Positions 6,461 to 12,898 of a stretch of 14,992 bases of DNA are shown here, piece after piece; position 1 is the stretch's first letter, and each line of letters begins with the position of its first letter. A program made the translations under genes and the position numbers. Below the pieces are notes generated by a model. It saw only the letters and a program-made list of their open reading frames with translations. It did no database searches and was not told the origin of the DNA. The stretch comes from Spirochaetaceae bacterium (lineage in GTDB: Bacteria > Spirochaetota > Spirochaetia > Treponematales > Breznakiellaceae), in NCBI GenBank assembly GCA_031265025.1, contig JAISDF010000020.1:1-14992 (forward strand), written 5' to 3'.

Positions 6461-7008
6461 AAGACTACGAACCGCGGCTCAAGAAGATTTACCGGGAACA
6501 GGTAGCGCCTGAGCTTTTTAAGGAGTTTGGCTATTCCTCGGTAATGCAGACCCCCAAGCTGGAAAAAATAGTGGTCAGCATGGGCGTCGGGGAGGCCCTC
6601 CAGAACAAAAAGTTTCTTGACGCGGCCATTGCCGACCTGACCCTCATTACCGGGCAGAAAGCTGTCAAGACAAAGGCGCGGAAGAGCATCGCCAATTTCA
6701 AAATCCGCGCCGGACAGGAAATCGGCGCCAAGGTAACTTTGAGGGGCGCCATGATGTACGAATTCCTTGACCGGCTGGTCAATGTTGCCCTGCCCCGCGT
6801 CAAGGACTTCCGGGGAGTTAATCAAAACGCCTTTGACGGCCACGGAAACTATTCCCTGGGCATCACCGAGCAGATTATTTTTCCTGAAATCGACTTTGAC
6901 AAGATCGAAAGAGTGGCGGGGCTTAATATCGCCATTATAACTACGGCAAAGACCGACGCGGAGGCCAAGGCCTTCCTCGCCAAGTTCGGCATGCCCTTCA
7001 GAAAGTAG
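6457..7008 (+). CDS. rplE: 50S ribosomal protein L5
   Basis: L5 binds 5S rRNA in the central protuberance together with L18 and contacts P-site tRNA. From the ATG at 6457 it has 183 residues (family ~178-185). Signatures are KIVVSMGVGEA (37-47), LTLITGQKAVKTKARKSIAN (61-80), FKIRAGQEIGAKVTLRG (81-97), DFRGVNQNAFDGHGNYSLGI (117-136) and TTAKTDAEAKAFL (162-174). An in-frame ATG at 6433 lies inside rplX and would prepend non-family residues. GGGGAGG (6447-6453) is the Shine-Dalgarno, and the start overlaps the rplX stop. A small gap precedes rpsN. Confidence 0.98.
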   Translation: MKDYEPRLKKIYREQVAPELFKEFGYSSVMQTPKLEKIVVSMGVGEALQNKKFLDAAIADLTLITGQKAVKTKARKSIANFKIRAGQEIGAKVTLRGAMMYEFLDRLVNVALPRVKDFRGVNQNAFDGHGNYSLGITEQIIFPEIDFDKIERVAGLNIAIITTAKTDAEAKAFLAKFGMPFRK

Positions 7009-7019
7009 GGGGAGAATAT

Positions 7020-7205
7020 ATGGCAAGAAAAGCGATGATAATCAAGGCGCTGCGGACGCCAAAATATAAAACGAGAAAGGTGAACCGCTGCCGTATCTGC
7101 GGAAGGGCCAGGGGGTATCTCCGGAAATTTGAGATGTGCCGTCTTTGTTTCAGGCAGCTCGCCAGTGAAGGGCTTATCCCGGGCGTTACAAAATCAAGTT
7201 GGTAA
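7020..7205 (+). CDS. rpsN: 30S ribosomal protein S14, type Z (zinc-binding)
   Basis: S14 is a late-assembly 30S head protein. The 61-residue length and the zinc knuckle CRIC (24-27) with CRLC (40-43) mark the short zinc-binding type, often called rpsZ or type Z. The longer cysteine-free form found in E. coli has about 100 residues. RGYLRKFEMCRLCFRQLA (31-48) and the GLIPGVTKSSW terminus are classic. GGGGGAG (7008-7014) is six bases from the ATG. It occupies the normal spc position between L5 and S8. Confidence 0.98.
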   Translation: MARKAMIIKALRTPKYKTRKVNRCRICGRARGYLRKFEMCRLCFRQLASEGLIPGVTKSSW

Positions 7206-7219
7206 GGTAGGAGTACAGG

Positions 7220-7618
7220 ATGAGCGTTTCTGATCCCATTGCGGATATGCTGACCAAAATCCGGAACGCCGGTATGGCAAAGCATGAGAAGGTTGATATC
7301 CCTACCTCTAAGCTGAAGCTTGAAATCGTCAAGATTTTAAAGACCGAAGGGTATATCAAGAATTTCAAGAAGATAAGCCAGGAGGGAAATAATTCCATCA
7401 GGGTGTTTCTTAAATATGACGACGGGGCTTTTCCGGTTATTCACGGCATCGAAAAGGTGTCCAAACCCGGAAGGCGGGTCTATATGGGCTATAAGTACAT
7501 GCCCAGGGTGTACAACGGCTACGGAACCCTGATTGTTTCTACATCAATGGGCGTTACCACCGGCAAGAAGGCCGCCGAAAAGAAGGTCGGCGGCGAAGTT
7601 ATCTGTACCATCTGGTAA
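7220..7618 (+). CDS. rpsH: 30S ribosomal protein S8
   Basis: S8 is a primary binder of 16S rRNA helix 21. In E. coli it represses the spc operon by binding a helix-21 mimic in the L5 region. The 132 residues match the family. Signatures are VSDPIADMLTKIRNA at the N-terminus, KLKLEIVKILKTEGYI (31-46), RVYMGYKYMPRVYNGYG (86-102) and the C-terminal STSMGVTTGKKA (107-118). AGGAG (7209-7213) precedes the ATG by six bases. I could not recognise a helix-21 mimic near the rplX-rplE junction by eye, which does not exclude one. Confidence 0.98.
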   Translation: MSVSDPIADMLTKIRNAGMAKHEKVDIPTSKLKLEIVKILKTEGYIKNFKKISQEGNNSIRVFLKYDDGAFPVIHGIEKVSKPGRRVYMGYKYMPRVYNGYGTLIVSTSMGVTTGKKAAEKKVGGEVICTIW

Positions 7619-7627
7619 GGGGAGTTT

Positions 7628-8167
7628 ATGTCGCGTATCGGAAAAATTCCGGTTAAAATTCCCGCGGGCGTCAAGGTCAGCTTCCAGGACGAAGTGATGA
7701 CCGTTGAGGGCCCCAAGGGAAAACTGACCCAGAAGTATCACCCGGTGATATCCTTTACCCCCCAGGGTAACGAGATTGTTGTCAGCCGGGCCAATGAGGA
7801 AAAGCAGACAAAGTCCTTTCACGGCTTGTACCGGAATCTGCTTAACAACATGGTTACAGGCGTATCCTCAGGCTTTACCAAGACCCTGGTGATTACCGGC
7901 GTTGGATACAGGGCCGAGATTCAGGGCAAGATACTGGTGTTAAGCCTCGGTTACTCAAACGATATTTATGTGGGGATCCCTGAGGGTATCGCCGCTGCCG
8001 CCGATGCCAGCGGTAAACTTACCATTACCGGGATAGACAAACAGAAGGTAGGCGAGTTTGCCTCCCAGATCCGCAAGTTCCGGCTCCCCGAACCGTACAA
8101 GGGCAAGGGTATACGGTACGATGATGAACATATCCGGAGGAAGGTCGGCAAGTCCGGTGTCAAATAA
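7628..8167 (+). CDS. rplF: 50S ribosomal protein L6
   Basis: L6 consists of two tandem similar domains at the base of the L7/L12 stalk, beside the factor-binding site. It has 179 residues, the usual length. Segments include MSRIGKIPVKIPAGV at the start, MTVEGPKGKL (24-33), KTLVITGVGYRAEIQGK (85-101) and the highly conserved RLPEPYKGKGIRYDDEHIRR (152-171). AAGGGGAG (7617-7624) overlaps the rpsH stop and sets the start at 7628. A 36-base gap to rplR holds no obvious structure. Confidence 0.98.
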   Translation: MSRIGKIPVKIPAGVKVSFQDEVMTVEGPKGKLTQKYHPVISFTPQGNEIVVSRANEEKQTKSFHGLYRNLLNNMVTGVSSGFTKTLVITGVGYRAEIQGKILVLSLGYSNDIYVGIPEGIAAAADASGKLTITGIDKQKVGEFASQIRKFRLPEPYKGKGIRYDDEHIRRKVGKSGVK

Positions 8168-8203
8168 GATCGCAAGGCGGTTTATCCAAGGAGTTAGTGG
8201 GAA

Positions 8204-8566
8204 ATGTTGAGAAAACTGCTCGAGAAAGACAGAAAACGGCTTAAACGGAAGATTCATATACGCAAGAAGATTTCCGGTACGGCCGAAAAACCCCGGATGA
8301 GCGTTACCCGGAGCAACCGGTCCATGTCCATTCAGGTTATTGATGATATCAAGGGGCATACCCTTATTTCCGCTTCAACCCTGGAAAAAGAACTCCGGGC
8401 CATCAAGCGGAATGTAGAAGGCGCCGCCCAGTTGGGCGAGCTCATGGGGAAGCGGCTTTTGGAAAAGAATATCAAGACAGTGGTTTTTGACCGGAACGGG
8501 TATCTGTACCACGGCATAGTTAAAGCTATGGCCGACGGCGCCCGTAAGGCCGGGATAGAGTTCTAG
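8204..8566 (+). CDS. rplR: 50S ribosomal protein L18
   Basis: L18 binds 5S rRNA with L5 and anchors it in the central protuberance. The 120 residues are typical. The basic N-terminus MLRKLLEKDRKRLKRKIHIR is followed by RMSVTRSNRSMSIQVIDD (31-48), the conserved VVFDRNGYLYHG (93-104) and VKAMADGARKAGIEF at the end. AAGGAG (8188-8193) lies ten bases before the ATG. That is slightly long, but no better start exists in frame. An eight-base gap leads to rpsE. Confidence 0.97.
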   Translation: MLRKLLEKDRKRLKRKIHIRKKISGTAEKPRMSVTRSNRSMSIQVIDDIKGHTLISASTLEKELRAIKRNVEGAAQLGELMGKRLLEKNIKTVVFDRNGYLYHGIVKAMADGARKAGIEF

Positions 8567-8574
8567 GGGGCGGG

Positions 8575-9108
8575 ATGGAGCATTCAAGGAACAGAGACGG
8601 CCGTGAAGGCCGTGAAAAGAAATTCGAGGAAAAGGAATATATCGAAAAACTGGTAAAGCTAAACCGTACCGCCAAGGTAGTCAAGGGCGGCAGGCGTTTT
8701 TCCTTTTCCGCCCTTACCGTGGTCGGCGACCGCAAGGGCAATGTCGGTTACGGCTTCGGCAAGGCGAATGATGTTTCCGAAGCCATACGGAAGAGTATCG
8801 ACAAAGCCAAGCGGAGTTTTATAAAGCTCCCGGTAAAAAACGGGACCATACCCCACGAGATCGAAGCGACTTTTAAGGCTTCCCGGGTGCTTTTGAAACC
8901 CGCCTGTTCGGGAACGGGCATCATAGCCGGCGGCCCGGTTCGGGCCATCATGGAAGCGGGCGGCGTTACCGATGTGCTTTCCAAATCCCTGGGCGCCCCG
9001 AGCCAGTACAATGTGGTCAAGGCGACCTTTGAGTGCATACGGGCCATGATGGACGCCAAGGCTATGGCAAAGAACAGGGGTAAATCCCTCAAGGAGCTGT
9101 GGGGGTAA
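8575..9108 (+). CDS. rpsE: 30S ribosomal protein S5
   Basis: S5 contributes to decoding accuracy and to the mRNA entry channel. In other bacteria spectinomycin-resistance changes map to its N-terminal loop. Its 177 residues include a charged N-terminal tail (MEHSRNRDGREGREKKFEEK), the double-stranded-RNA-binding-like S5 domain from about residue 22, with LNRTAKVVKGGRRFSFSALT (29-48) and GYGFGKANDVSEAIRKSI (58-75), and a C-terminal domain with GTGIIAGGPVRAIMEAGG (113-130). GGGGGCGGG just before the ATG is the ribosome binding site. It ends two bases before the rpmD ATG. Confidence 0.98.
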   Translation: MEHSRNRDGREGREKKFEEKEYIEKLVKLNRTAKVVKGGRRFSFSALTVVGDRKGNVGYGFGKANDVSEAIRKSIDKAKRSFIKLPVKNGTIPHEIEATFKASRVLLKPACSGTGIIAGGPVRAIMEAGGVTDVLSKSLGAPSQYNVVKATFECIRAMMDAKAMAKNRGKSLKELWG

Positions 9109-9110
9109 TC

Positions 9111-9302
9111 ATGGCGAAGAAGATAAAAATCAGCCTGGTAAGGAGTACCATCAGGGCTCTTCCCAAGCAGCGGGCTACGGTTCGTTCTCTGGGGCTCAGG
9201 AAAATAGGGTCCTCGGTAGAACAGGAGGCGAGTCCTGAAATACTGGGGATGGTCAGGGCAGTTTCCCATCTGGTCAAGGTGGAAGAACTTTCAAACGCCT
9301 AG
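9111..9302 (+). CDS. rpmD: 50S ribosomal protein L30
   Basis: L30 is a small 50S protein that is missing from some bacterial lineages. It has 63 residues, typical for bacteria. KKIKISLVRSTIRALPKQRA (3-22) and TVRSLGLRKIGSSVE (23-37) are the family core, ending GMVRAVSHLVKVEEL. The frame is open back to 9099, but the ATG at 9111 follows TGGGGG (9100-9105) and matches the family N-terminus. Its TAG stop (9300-9302) is exactly the loop of a perfect 11-bp hairpin (9289-9313), an unusual arrangement. Confidence 0.96.
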   Translation: MAKKIKISLVRSTIRALPKQRATVRSLGLRKIGSSVEQEASPEILGMVRAVSHLVKVEELSNA

Positions 9303-9338
9303 GGCGTTTGAAACGCGCGGTTTCTTTCGGGAAACCGC
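9289..9338 (+). repeat. Nested inverted repeats across the rpmD stop and the rpmD-rplO gap
   Basis: TTTCAAACGCC (9289-9299) pairs perfectly with GGCGTTTGAAA (9303-9313), leaving the rpmD stop TAG as the loop. A second perfect stem, GCGGTTTC (9317-9324) with GAAACCGC (9331-9338), encloses a TTCG tetraloop closed by a T-G wobble. GCGTTT-G-AAACGC (9304-9316) and GAAAC-GCGCG-GTTTC (9310-9324) are alternative pairings using the same bases, so the RNA could switch folds. The rplO Shine-Dalgarno AAGGAG (9339-9344) starts right after the second stem. There is no T-run, so a terminator is unlikely. Confidence 0.7.
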
Positions 9339-9350
9339 AAGGAGTATAGA

Positions 9351-9839
9351 ATGGCTGAAGCAGTAAACGCTCCGGCGGATTTTAACCTTCATGCCCCGGA
9401 AGGCGCGAATAAAAGGCGGCGCATTCTGGGCCGCGGACAGGGTTCGGGCCGGGGCACAACAGCGGGAAAAGGCAACAAGGGACAGAAGTCCCGTTCAGGC
9501 GGCAAGACCTATGTCGGATTTGAGGGCGGCCAGATGCCCCTGTACCGGCGTCTTGCCCACCGGGGATTCTCCAATTATCCGTTCAAGAAGGAATATCAGG
9601 TGGTTAGCCTGGGCGCCATAGACAGCCGCTATGTTGACGGCGAGACTGTAAACAGCGCGAGCCTCATACTTAAAGGCCTTGTCAAGGGCGCGAAGCCGGT
9701 AAAGATACTGGCCGGCGGGGATTTTTCGCGGAAGCTGACCTTCACTGTCGCCGCTATCTCGGCATCGGCCAGGGAAAAGGCCGAAAAGGCCGGCAGTACG
9801 GTAAGCGTCCCTGCCGGAGCGGACAAGTCAACAAAATAA
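9351..9839 (+). CDS. rplO: 50S ribosomal protein L15
   Basis: L15 is a core assembly protein of the 50S subunit. It has 162 residues (family ~145-160), with a glycine/arginine-rich N-terminal extension into rRNA: RRRILGRGQGSGRGTTAGKG (22-41) and KGQKSRSGGKTYVGFEGGQM (43-62). RRLAHRGFSNYPFK (66-79) follows, then the globular C-terminal half with KPVKILAGGDFSRKLTFTV (115-133). The start at 9351 follows AAGGAG by six bases. It is the first gene after the strongly structured gap, so its translation is the one most likely affected by that structure. It ends 18 bases before secY. Confidence 0.97.
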   Translation: MAEAVNAPADFNLHAPEGANKRRRILGRGQGSGRGTTAGKGNKGQKSRSGGKTYVGFEGGQMPLYRRLAHRGFSNYPFKKEYQVVSLGAIDSRYVDGETVNSASLILKGLVKGAKPVKILAGGDFSRKLTFTVAAISASAREKAEKAGSTVSVPAGADKSTK

Positions 9840-9857
9840 GGGTATAGGGAATATTGA

Positions 9858-11186
9858 ATGGCTAATCCACTGGTTGGTATTTTCAGGGTCAAAGAGCTCA
9901 GGGAACGGATTTTCTTCACTACAGTGATGCTGGTGGTTTTCCGTTTTGGGGCGGTGCTTCCCATTCCCGGCATCAATGTGCAGGTGCTGAACAACTACTT
10001 CACCGACATGCAGAATTCCGGTAACGCCATCATTGATTATCTGGACTTTTTCGCCGGCGGCGCTTTCTCCAACTTCTCGGTGTTCATGCTGGGCATCATG
10101 CCGTATATTTCCATGTCCATCATCATGCAGCTTCTGATAATTGTCTTTCCCAAGCTCAAGAAAATATCGGAAGAAGAGGGCGGCAGGAAAAAAATACAGT
10201 CCTATCAGCGCCTCGGAACGGTGGGAATCTGCCTTATCCAGTCCTTCGCGGTAAGCCGCTACGCGGCCAACATATCCCTGTCGGTGGATAATCTTCTCAG
10301 CATACCTATGTTGCAGTTTACCCTCCTTTCGATGCTCACGGTTACGACAGGAACCATGTTCCTCATGTGGATAGGCGAACAGATAACCCAGCGGGGCATA
10401 GGCAACGGCATATCCCTTCTGATCTTTGCCGGTATTGTGGCGCGGCTTCCCCGCGCGGTGTATGAAGTCTGGCAGCGGGTCATCAACGGCACCCTTAACC
10501 TGGTCTTTGTGATTGTGGTCTTCGTGATGTTTGTGGCCATAGTCGCCCTGGTGGTGTTTGAACAGCAGGGCCAGCGGAAAATATCGGTCCATTACGCGAA
10601 ACGGGTAGTAGGACGGAAAATGTACGGCGCCCAGAATACCTATATCCCCTTCAAGATAAATCCGTCAGGGGTTATACCGGTCATCTTTGCTTCTTCAATA
10701 TTGACCTTTCCGATTCAGATAGCTACTACCATAGGGTCCAATGTGGCCTGGCTCGCGGCGGTTTCCCGGGCTTTGGACCCCCAGGGTTTTTTGTATAATG
10801 TTTTATATGTTCTTCTTATTGTGTTTTTCGCGTATTTCTACACACAGGTAAGCCTTAACCCCGTAGAAATCGCCAAGAACATACGGGAGAACGGCGGTTC
10901 CATACCGGGTATCAGGACTGAACGCATCGAAGAGTATCTTACCAGGATACTCAACCGTATTGTGCTTCCCGGTTCGCTTTATTTGGCGGTAATCGCGGTG
11001 CTGCCGCAGATTATTCAGATGCTTTTTGATTTTCCCGCCTCAATCTCGTACCTCATGGGCGGTACCTCGCTCCTCATCCTTGTGGGTGTGGACCTGGATA
11101 CCATGAGCCAGATTGAAGCCCTCCTCAAGATGCACCATCATGAGGGGCTGACCAGGCGGGGAAGATTACGGGGACGTAACCTTTAG
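9858..11186 (+). CDS. secY: Preprotein translocase subunit SecY
   Basis: SecY is the pore subunit of the SecYEG protein-conducting channel in the inner membrane. The 442 residues are standard and show about ten hydrophobic segments, beginning near residues 18-38. Conserved pieces are the plug region after PIPGIN (35-40), MLGIMPYISMSIIMQLL (77-93), WIGEQITQRGIGNGISLLIF (171-190), the cytoplasmic loop QQGQRKISVHYAKRV (236-250), NPVEIAKNIRENGGSIPGIR (334-353) and the C-terminal VDLDTMSQIEALLKMHHHEG (411-430). TAGGGA (9845-9850) sets the start. It is the only membrane protein here, in its usual spc position. adk, map and infA do not follow it. Confidence 0.99.
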   Translation: MANPLVGIFRVKELRERIFFTTVMLVVFRFGAVLPIPGINVQVLNNYFTDMQNSGNAIIDYLDFFAGGAFSNFSVFMLGIMPYISMSIIMQLLIIVFPKLKKISEEEGGRKKIQSYQRLGTVGICLIQSFAVSRYAANISLSVDNLLSIPMLQFTLLSMLTVTTGTMFLMWIGEQITQRGIGNGISLLIFAGIVARLPRAVYEVWQRVINGTLNLVFVIVVFVMFVAIVALVVFEQQGQRKISVHYAKRVVGRKMYGAQNTYIPFKINPSGVIPVIFASSILTFPIQIATTIGSNVAWLAAVSRALDPQGFLYNVLYVLLIVFFAYFYTQVSLNPVEIAKNIRENGGSIPGIRTERIEEYLTRILNRIVLPGSLYLAVIAVLPQIIQMLFDFPASISYLMGGTSLLILVGVDLDTMSQIEALLKMHHHEGLTRRGRLRGRNL

Positions 11187-11195
11187 GAGACAGGG

Positions 11196-11309
11196 ATGAA
11201 AGTCAGGACCAGCGTTAAACCAATTTGTGATAAATGCAAGGTAATTAAACGGAACGGGATTGTCCGTATTATTTGCCAGAACCCGAAGCATAAGCAGAAG
11301 CAGGGCTAG
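11196..11309 (+). CDS. rpmJ: 50S ribosomal protein L36 (zinc-binding)
   Basis: This 37-codon gene encodes the smallest 50S protein. The product begins MKVRTSVKPICDKCKVIKRN and ends IICQNPKHKQKQG. Cys11, Cys14, Cys27 and His32 form the zinc site of the zinc-containing (C+) type. AGGAG (11185-11189), overlapping the secY stop, is six bases from the ATG. Its TAG stop lies inside the AGGAGGG Shine-Dalgarno of rpsM. In many bacteria infA sits just upstream; here rpmJ directly follows secY. Confidence 0.97.
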   Translation: MKVRTSVKPICDKCKVIKRNGIVRIICQNPKHKQKQG

Positions 11310-11320
11310 GAGGGTAAGGA

Positions 11321-11686
11321 ATGGCACGTATAGCAGGCGTCGATCTGCCCAACAAGCATGTTAACATCGCGTTAACCTACATTTACGGAATCGGCAGGGC
11401 CAGCGCGGATCAGATATGCGAAAAGGCAAAGATAGATCCCGCGCGCCTTATCAATGACCTGTCCCAGGAGGAACTTAACGGCCTGAGGCAGTTCATTGAG
11501 AACGAGTACAAGGTCGAAGGACGGCTCCGCACTGAAATTGCCCTGAATATCAAGCGGCTTATGGACATAGGCTGTTACCGGGGCTTGAGGCACCGCAAGG
11601 GCCTGCCCCTGCGCGGACAGCGGACCAGAACCAATGCCCGGACCAGAAAGGGCAAGAAAAAGACCGTGGCGGGCAAGAAGAAATAG
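11321..11686 (+). CDS. rpsM: 30S ribosomal protein S13
   Basis: S13 partners S19 in the 30S head and forms bridges B1a/B1b to the large subunit. The 121 residues match the family. MARIAGVDLPNKHVNIALTY and IYGIGRASADQIC (21-33) form the helix-two-turn-helix part. The basic C-terminal tail GLRHRKGLPLRGQRTRTNAR (88-107) followed by TRKGKKKTVAGKKK reaches the tRNA sites. AGGAGGG (11308-11314) precedes the ATG by six bases. It is followed by a 152-base structured gap, the largest inside the operon. Confidence 0.98.
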   Translation: MARIAGVDLPNKHVNIALTYIYGIGRASADQICEKAKIDPARLINDLSQEELNGLRQFIENEYKVEGRLRTEIALNIKRLMDIGCYRGLRHRKGLPLRGQRTRTNARTRKGKKKTVAGKKK

Positions 11687-11748
11687 GTTTCCCGTATCCG
11701 GCTGTTGTTTTTGGCCGGGACCTGACGGAAGTTTTGGAAATACCGGAG

Positions 11749-11769
11749 AATCCGCCTAGGCGGGTTTTT
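11749..11769 (+). terminator. Weak terminator-like hairpin between rpsM and rpsK
   Basis: AATCCGC (11749-11755) pairs with GCGGGTT (11760-11766) around the loop CTAG, with one T-G wobble. TTTTT (11765-11769) overlaps the stem base and follows it. The stem is short and the T-run stops at five, so it would at best be a leaky terminator. Because rpoA and four other genes lie downstream, complete termination here would be surprising unless a promoter follows, and I see no convincing one. Partial attenuation between rpsM and rpsK is the reading I favour. CCGGC/GCCGG (11698-11702 with 11714-11718) forms another small stem upstream. Confidence 0.45.
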
Positions 11770-11785
11770 GCGGCGGATAATTGGA

Positions 11786-11816
11786 GCTGATTCAAAATAT
11801 CAAATTTTGAATCAGC
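11786..11816 (+). repeat. Perfect 13-bp hairpin upstream of rpsK
   Basis: GCTGATTCAAAAT (11786-11798) is perfectly complementary to ATTTTGAATCAGC (11804-11816), with the 5-base loop ATCAA. It sits between the terminator-like element and the rpsK Shine-Dalgarno (GGAGGAG, 11829-11835), ending 12 bases before it. No T-run follows. Position and perfection suggest an RNA element, such as a processing site, a translational control hairpin for rpsK-rpsD-rpoA, or a protein-binding site. A DNA operator is also possible. Confidence 0.7.
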
Positions 11817-11838
11817 GGCCTTAGATTTGGAGGAGCGA

Positions 11839-12222
11839 GTGGCTGCCAGTACAAAGAAGCGGAAAGAAAAAAAGTCCGTATATGAAGGGAATGTATACAT
11901 ACAGGCTACATTCAACAATACTATTGTAACCATAACCGATCTCATGGGAAACGCCATTTCCTGGGCCAGTTCGGGCGGGCTTGGTTTCAGGGGCGCGAAA
12001 AAGTCAACGCCCTTTGCCGCCCAGTCGGTAACCGAGACCGCCGCCCAGAAGGCCCTCCAGGTAGGGCTCAGGGAAGTGCATGTATATGTAAAAGGCCCGG
12101 GCATAGGCAGGGAATCGGCGATACGCCAGCTTGGCGCGCTGGGCATCAAGGTAAAGTCGATAAATGACGTTACCCCGATTCCGCATAACGGCTGCAGGCC
12201 GAGGAAGACGCGCCGTATATAA
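11839..12222 (+). CDS. rpsK: 30S ribosomal protein S11 (GTG start)
   Basis: S11 lines the 30S platform near the mRNA exit and the Shine-Dalgarno helix. From the GTG at 11839 the product has 127 residues beginning MAASTKKRKEKKSVYEGNVY, matching the family. IQATFNNTIVTITDLMGNAI (21-40), GLGFRGAKKSTPFAAQ (47-62), KGPGIGRESAIRQL (85-98) and DVTPIPHNGCRPRKTRRI (110-127) are diagnostic. A TTG at 11827 is in frame but lies upstream of and within the Shine-Dalgarno region. GGAGG (11829-11833) is five bases from the GTG. It is the first gene after the structured gap. Confidence 0.97.
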   Translation: MAASTKKRKEKKSVYEGNVYIQATFNNTIVTITDLMGNAISWASSGGLGFRGAKKSTPFAAQSVTETAAQKALQVGLREVHVYVKGPGIGRESAIRQLGALGIKVKSINDVTPIPHNGCRPRKTRRI

Positions 12223-12253
12223 AGGATAATCCAAATACAGGGAGAGAAAATTT

Positions 12254-12889
12254 ATGGCAAGATATATAGGACCTGTTTGTCGGCTTTGCCGGACGGAGCA
12301 GAAAAAGCTCATGCTTAAAGGCGACCGTTGCAAGAGCGATAAATGTCCCATCAATAAAAAACGACCCGCTCCGGGCAAGGACCCCAAGGCCCGTCCGGGC
12401 AAGCGTTCCGATTACGGAATACAACTGAGGGAGAAACAGAAATTCAAGAGAATTTACGGCATGCAGGAAAAGCAGTTTCATCTTTTCTTTGAACGGGCCC
12501 TGCGTATGCCCGGTATCACCGGCGAGAACCTTTTTGCCCTCCTTGAGCGGCGGCTTGACAATGTGGTCTACCGGCTCCGTTTTGCCTCAAGCAGAAGCCA
12601 GGCCAGGCAGGTTGTTCTCCACGGTCATATCCTGGTAAACGGGAAGAAGGTCAATATTCCTTCCTACCTGGTACGTTCCAATGATGTAGTCGAAATAAAG
12701 GAACCCAGCAAGAACCTCGTGATTATAAAGGAAGCGCTCAAGGAGTACGGCAAGGCGGGGGTGATGCCCTGGCTTCAGCTTGATCCTGACGCTATGAAGG
12801 GGACCTTTATGGCTGTTCCCAGACGCGGCGATATCACTGATTTGGCGGACATCAAAGAACAGATGATTGTCGAATTCTATTCTAAATAA
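12254..12889 (+). CDS. rpsD: 30S ribosomal protein S4 (zinc-binding form)
   Basis: S4 nucleates 30S assembly. In E. coli it represses the alpha operon by binding a pseudoknot in the rpsM leader. It has 211 residues. The N-terminus MARYIGPVCRLCR holds Cys9 and Cys12, and CKSDKC adds Cys26 and Cys31, the zinc site of C+ S4 proteins. An S4 RNA-binding domain spans about 99-160 (RRLDNVVYRLRFASSRSQAR, then HGHILVNGKKVNIPSYLV). GGGAGAG (12240-12246) sets the ATG. Its place between rpsK and rpoA is common in bacteria, but from memory it differs from Borrelia and T. pallidum. Confidence 0.98.
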   Translation: MARYIGPVCRLCRTEQKKLMLKGDRCKSDKCPINKKRPAPGKDPKARPGKRSDYGIQLREKQKFKRIYGMQEKQFHLFFERALRMPGITGENLFALLERRLDNVVYRLRFASSRSQARQVVLHGHILVNGKKVNIPSYLVRSNDVVEIKEPSKNLVIIKEALKEYGKAGVMPWLQLDPDAMKGTFMAVPRRGDITDLADIKEQMIVEFYSK

Positions 12890-12898
12890 GGAGTTCCT

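Noticed and set aside
6403..7026. 207-codon open frame on the minus strand
   Set aside because: Antisense to rplE; long only because of GC-rich codon use in the real gene.
9289..9338. Terminator after rpmD
   Set aside because: The stems are strong but no T-run follows, and a Shine-Dalgarno and rplO come immediately after.
9828..10592. 254-codon open frame on the minus strand
   Set aside because: It lies antisense to the end of rplO and to secY, has a composition rich in His/Asp/Tyr that mirrors the opposite frame, and shows no family motif. It is a shadow of secY.
11776..11781. GATAAT as a -10 box of an internal promoter before rpsK
   Set aside because: The bases 17 upstream (around 11753-11758) do not resemble a -35 box, so a promoter is not supported.
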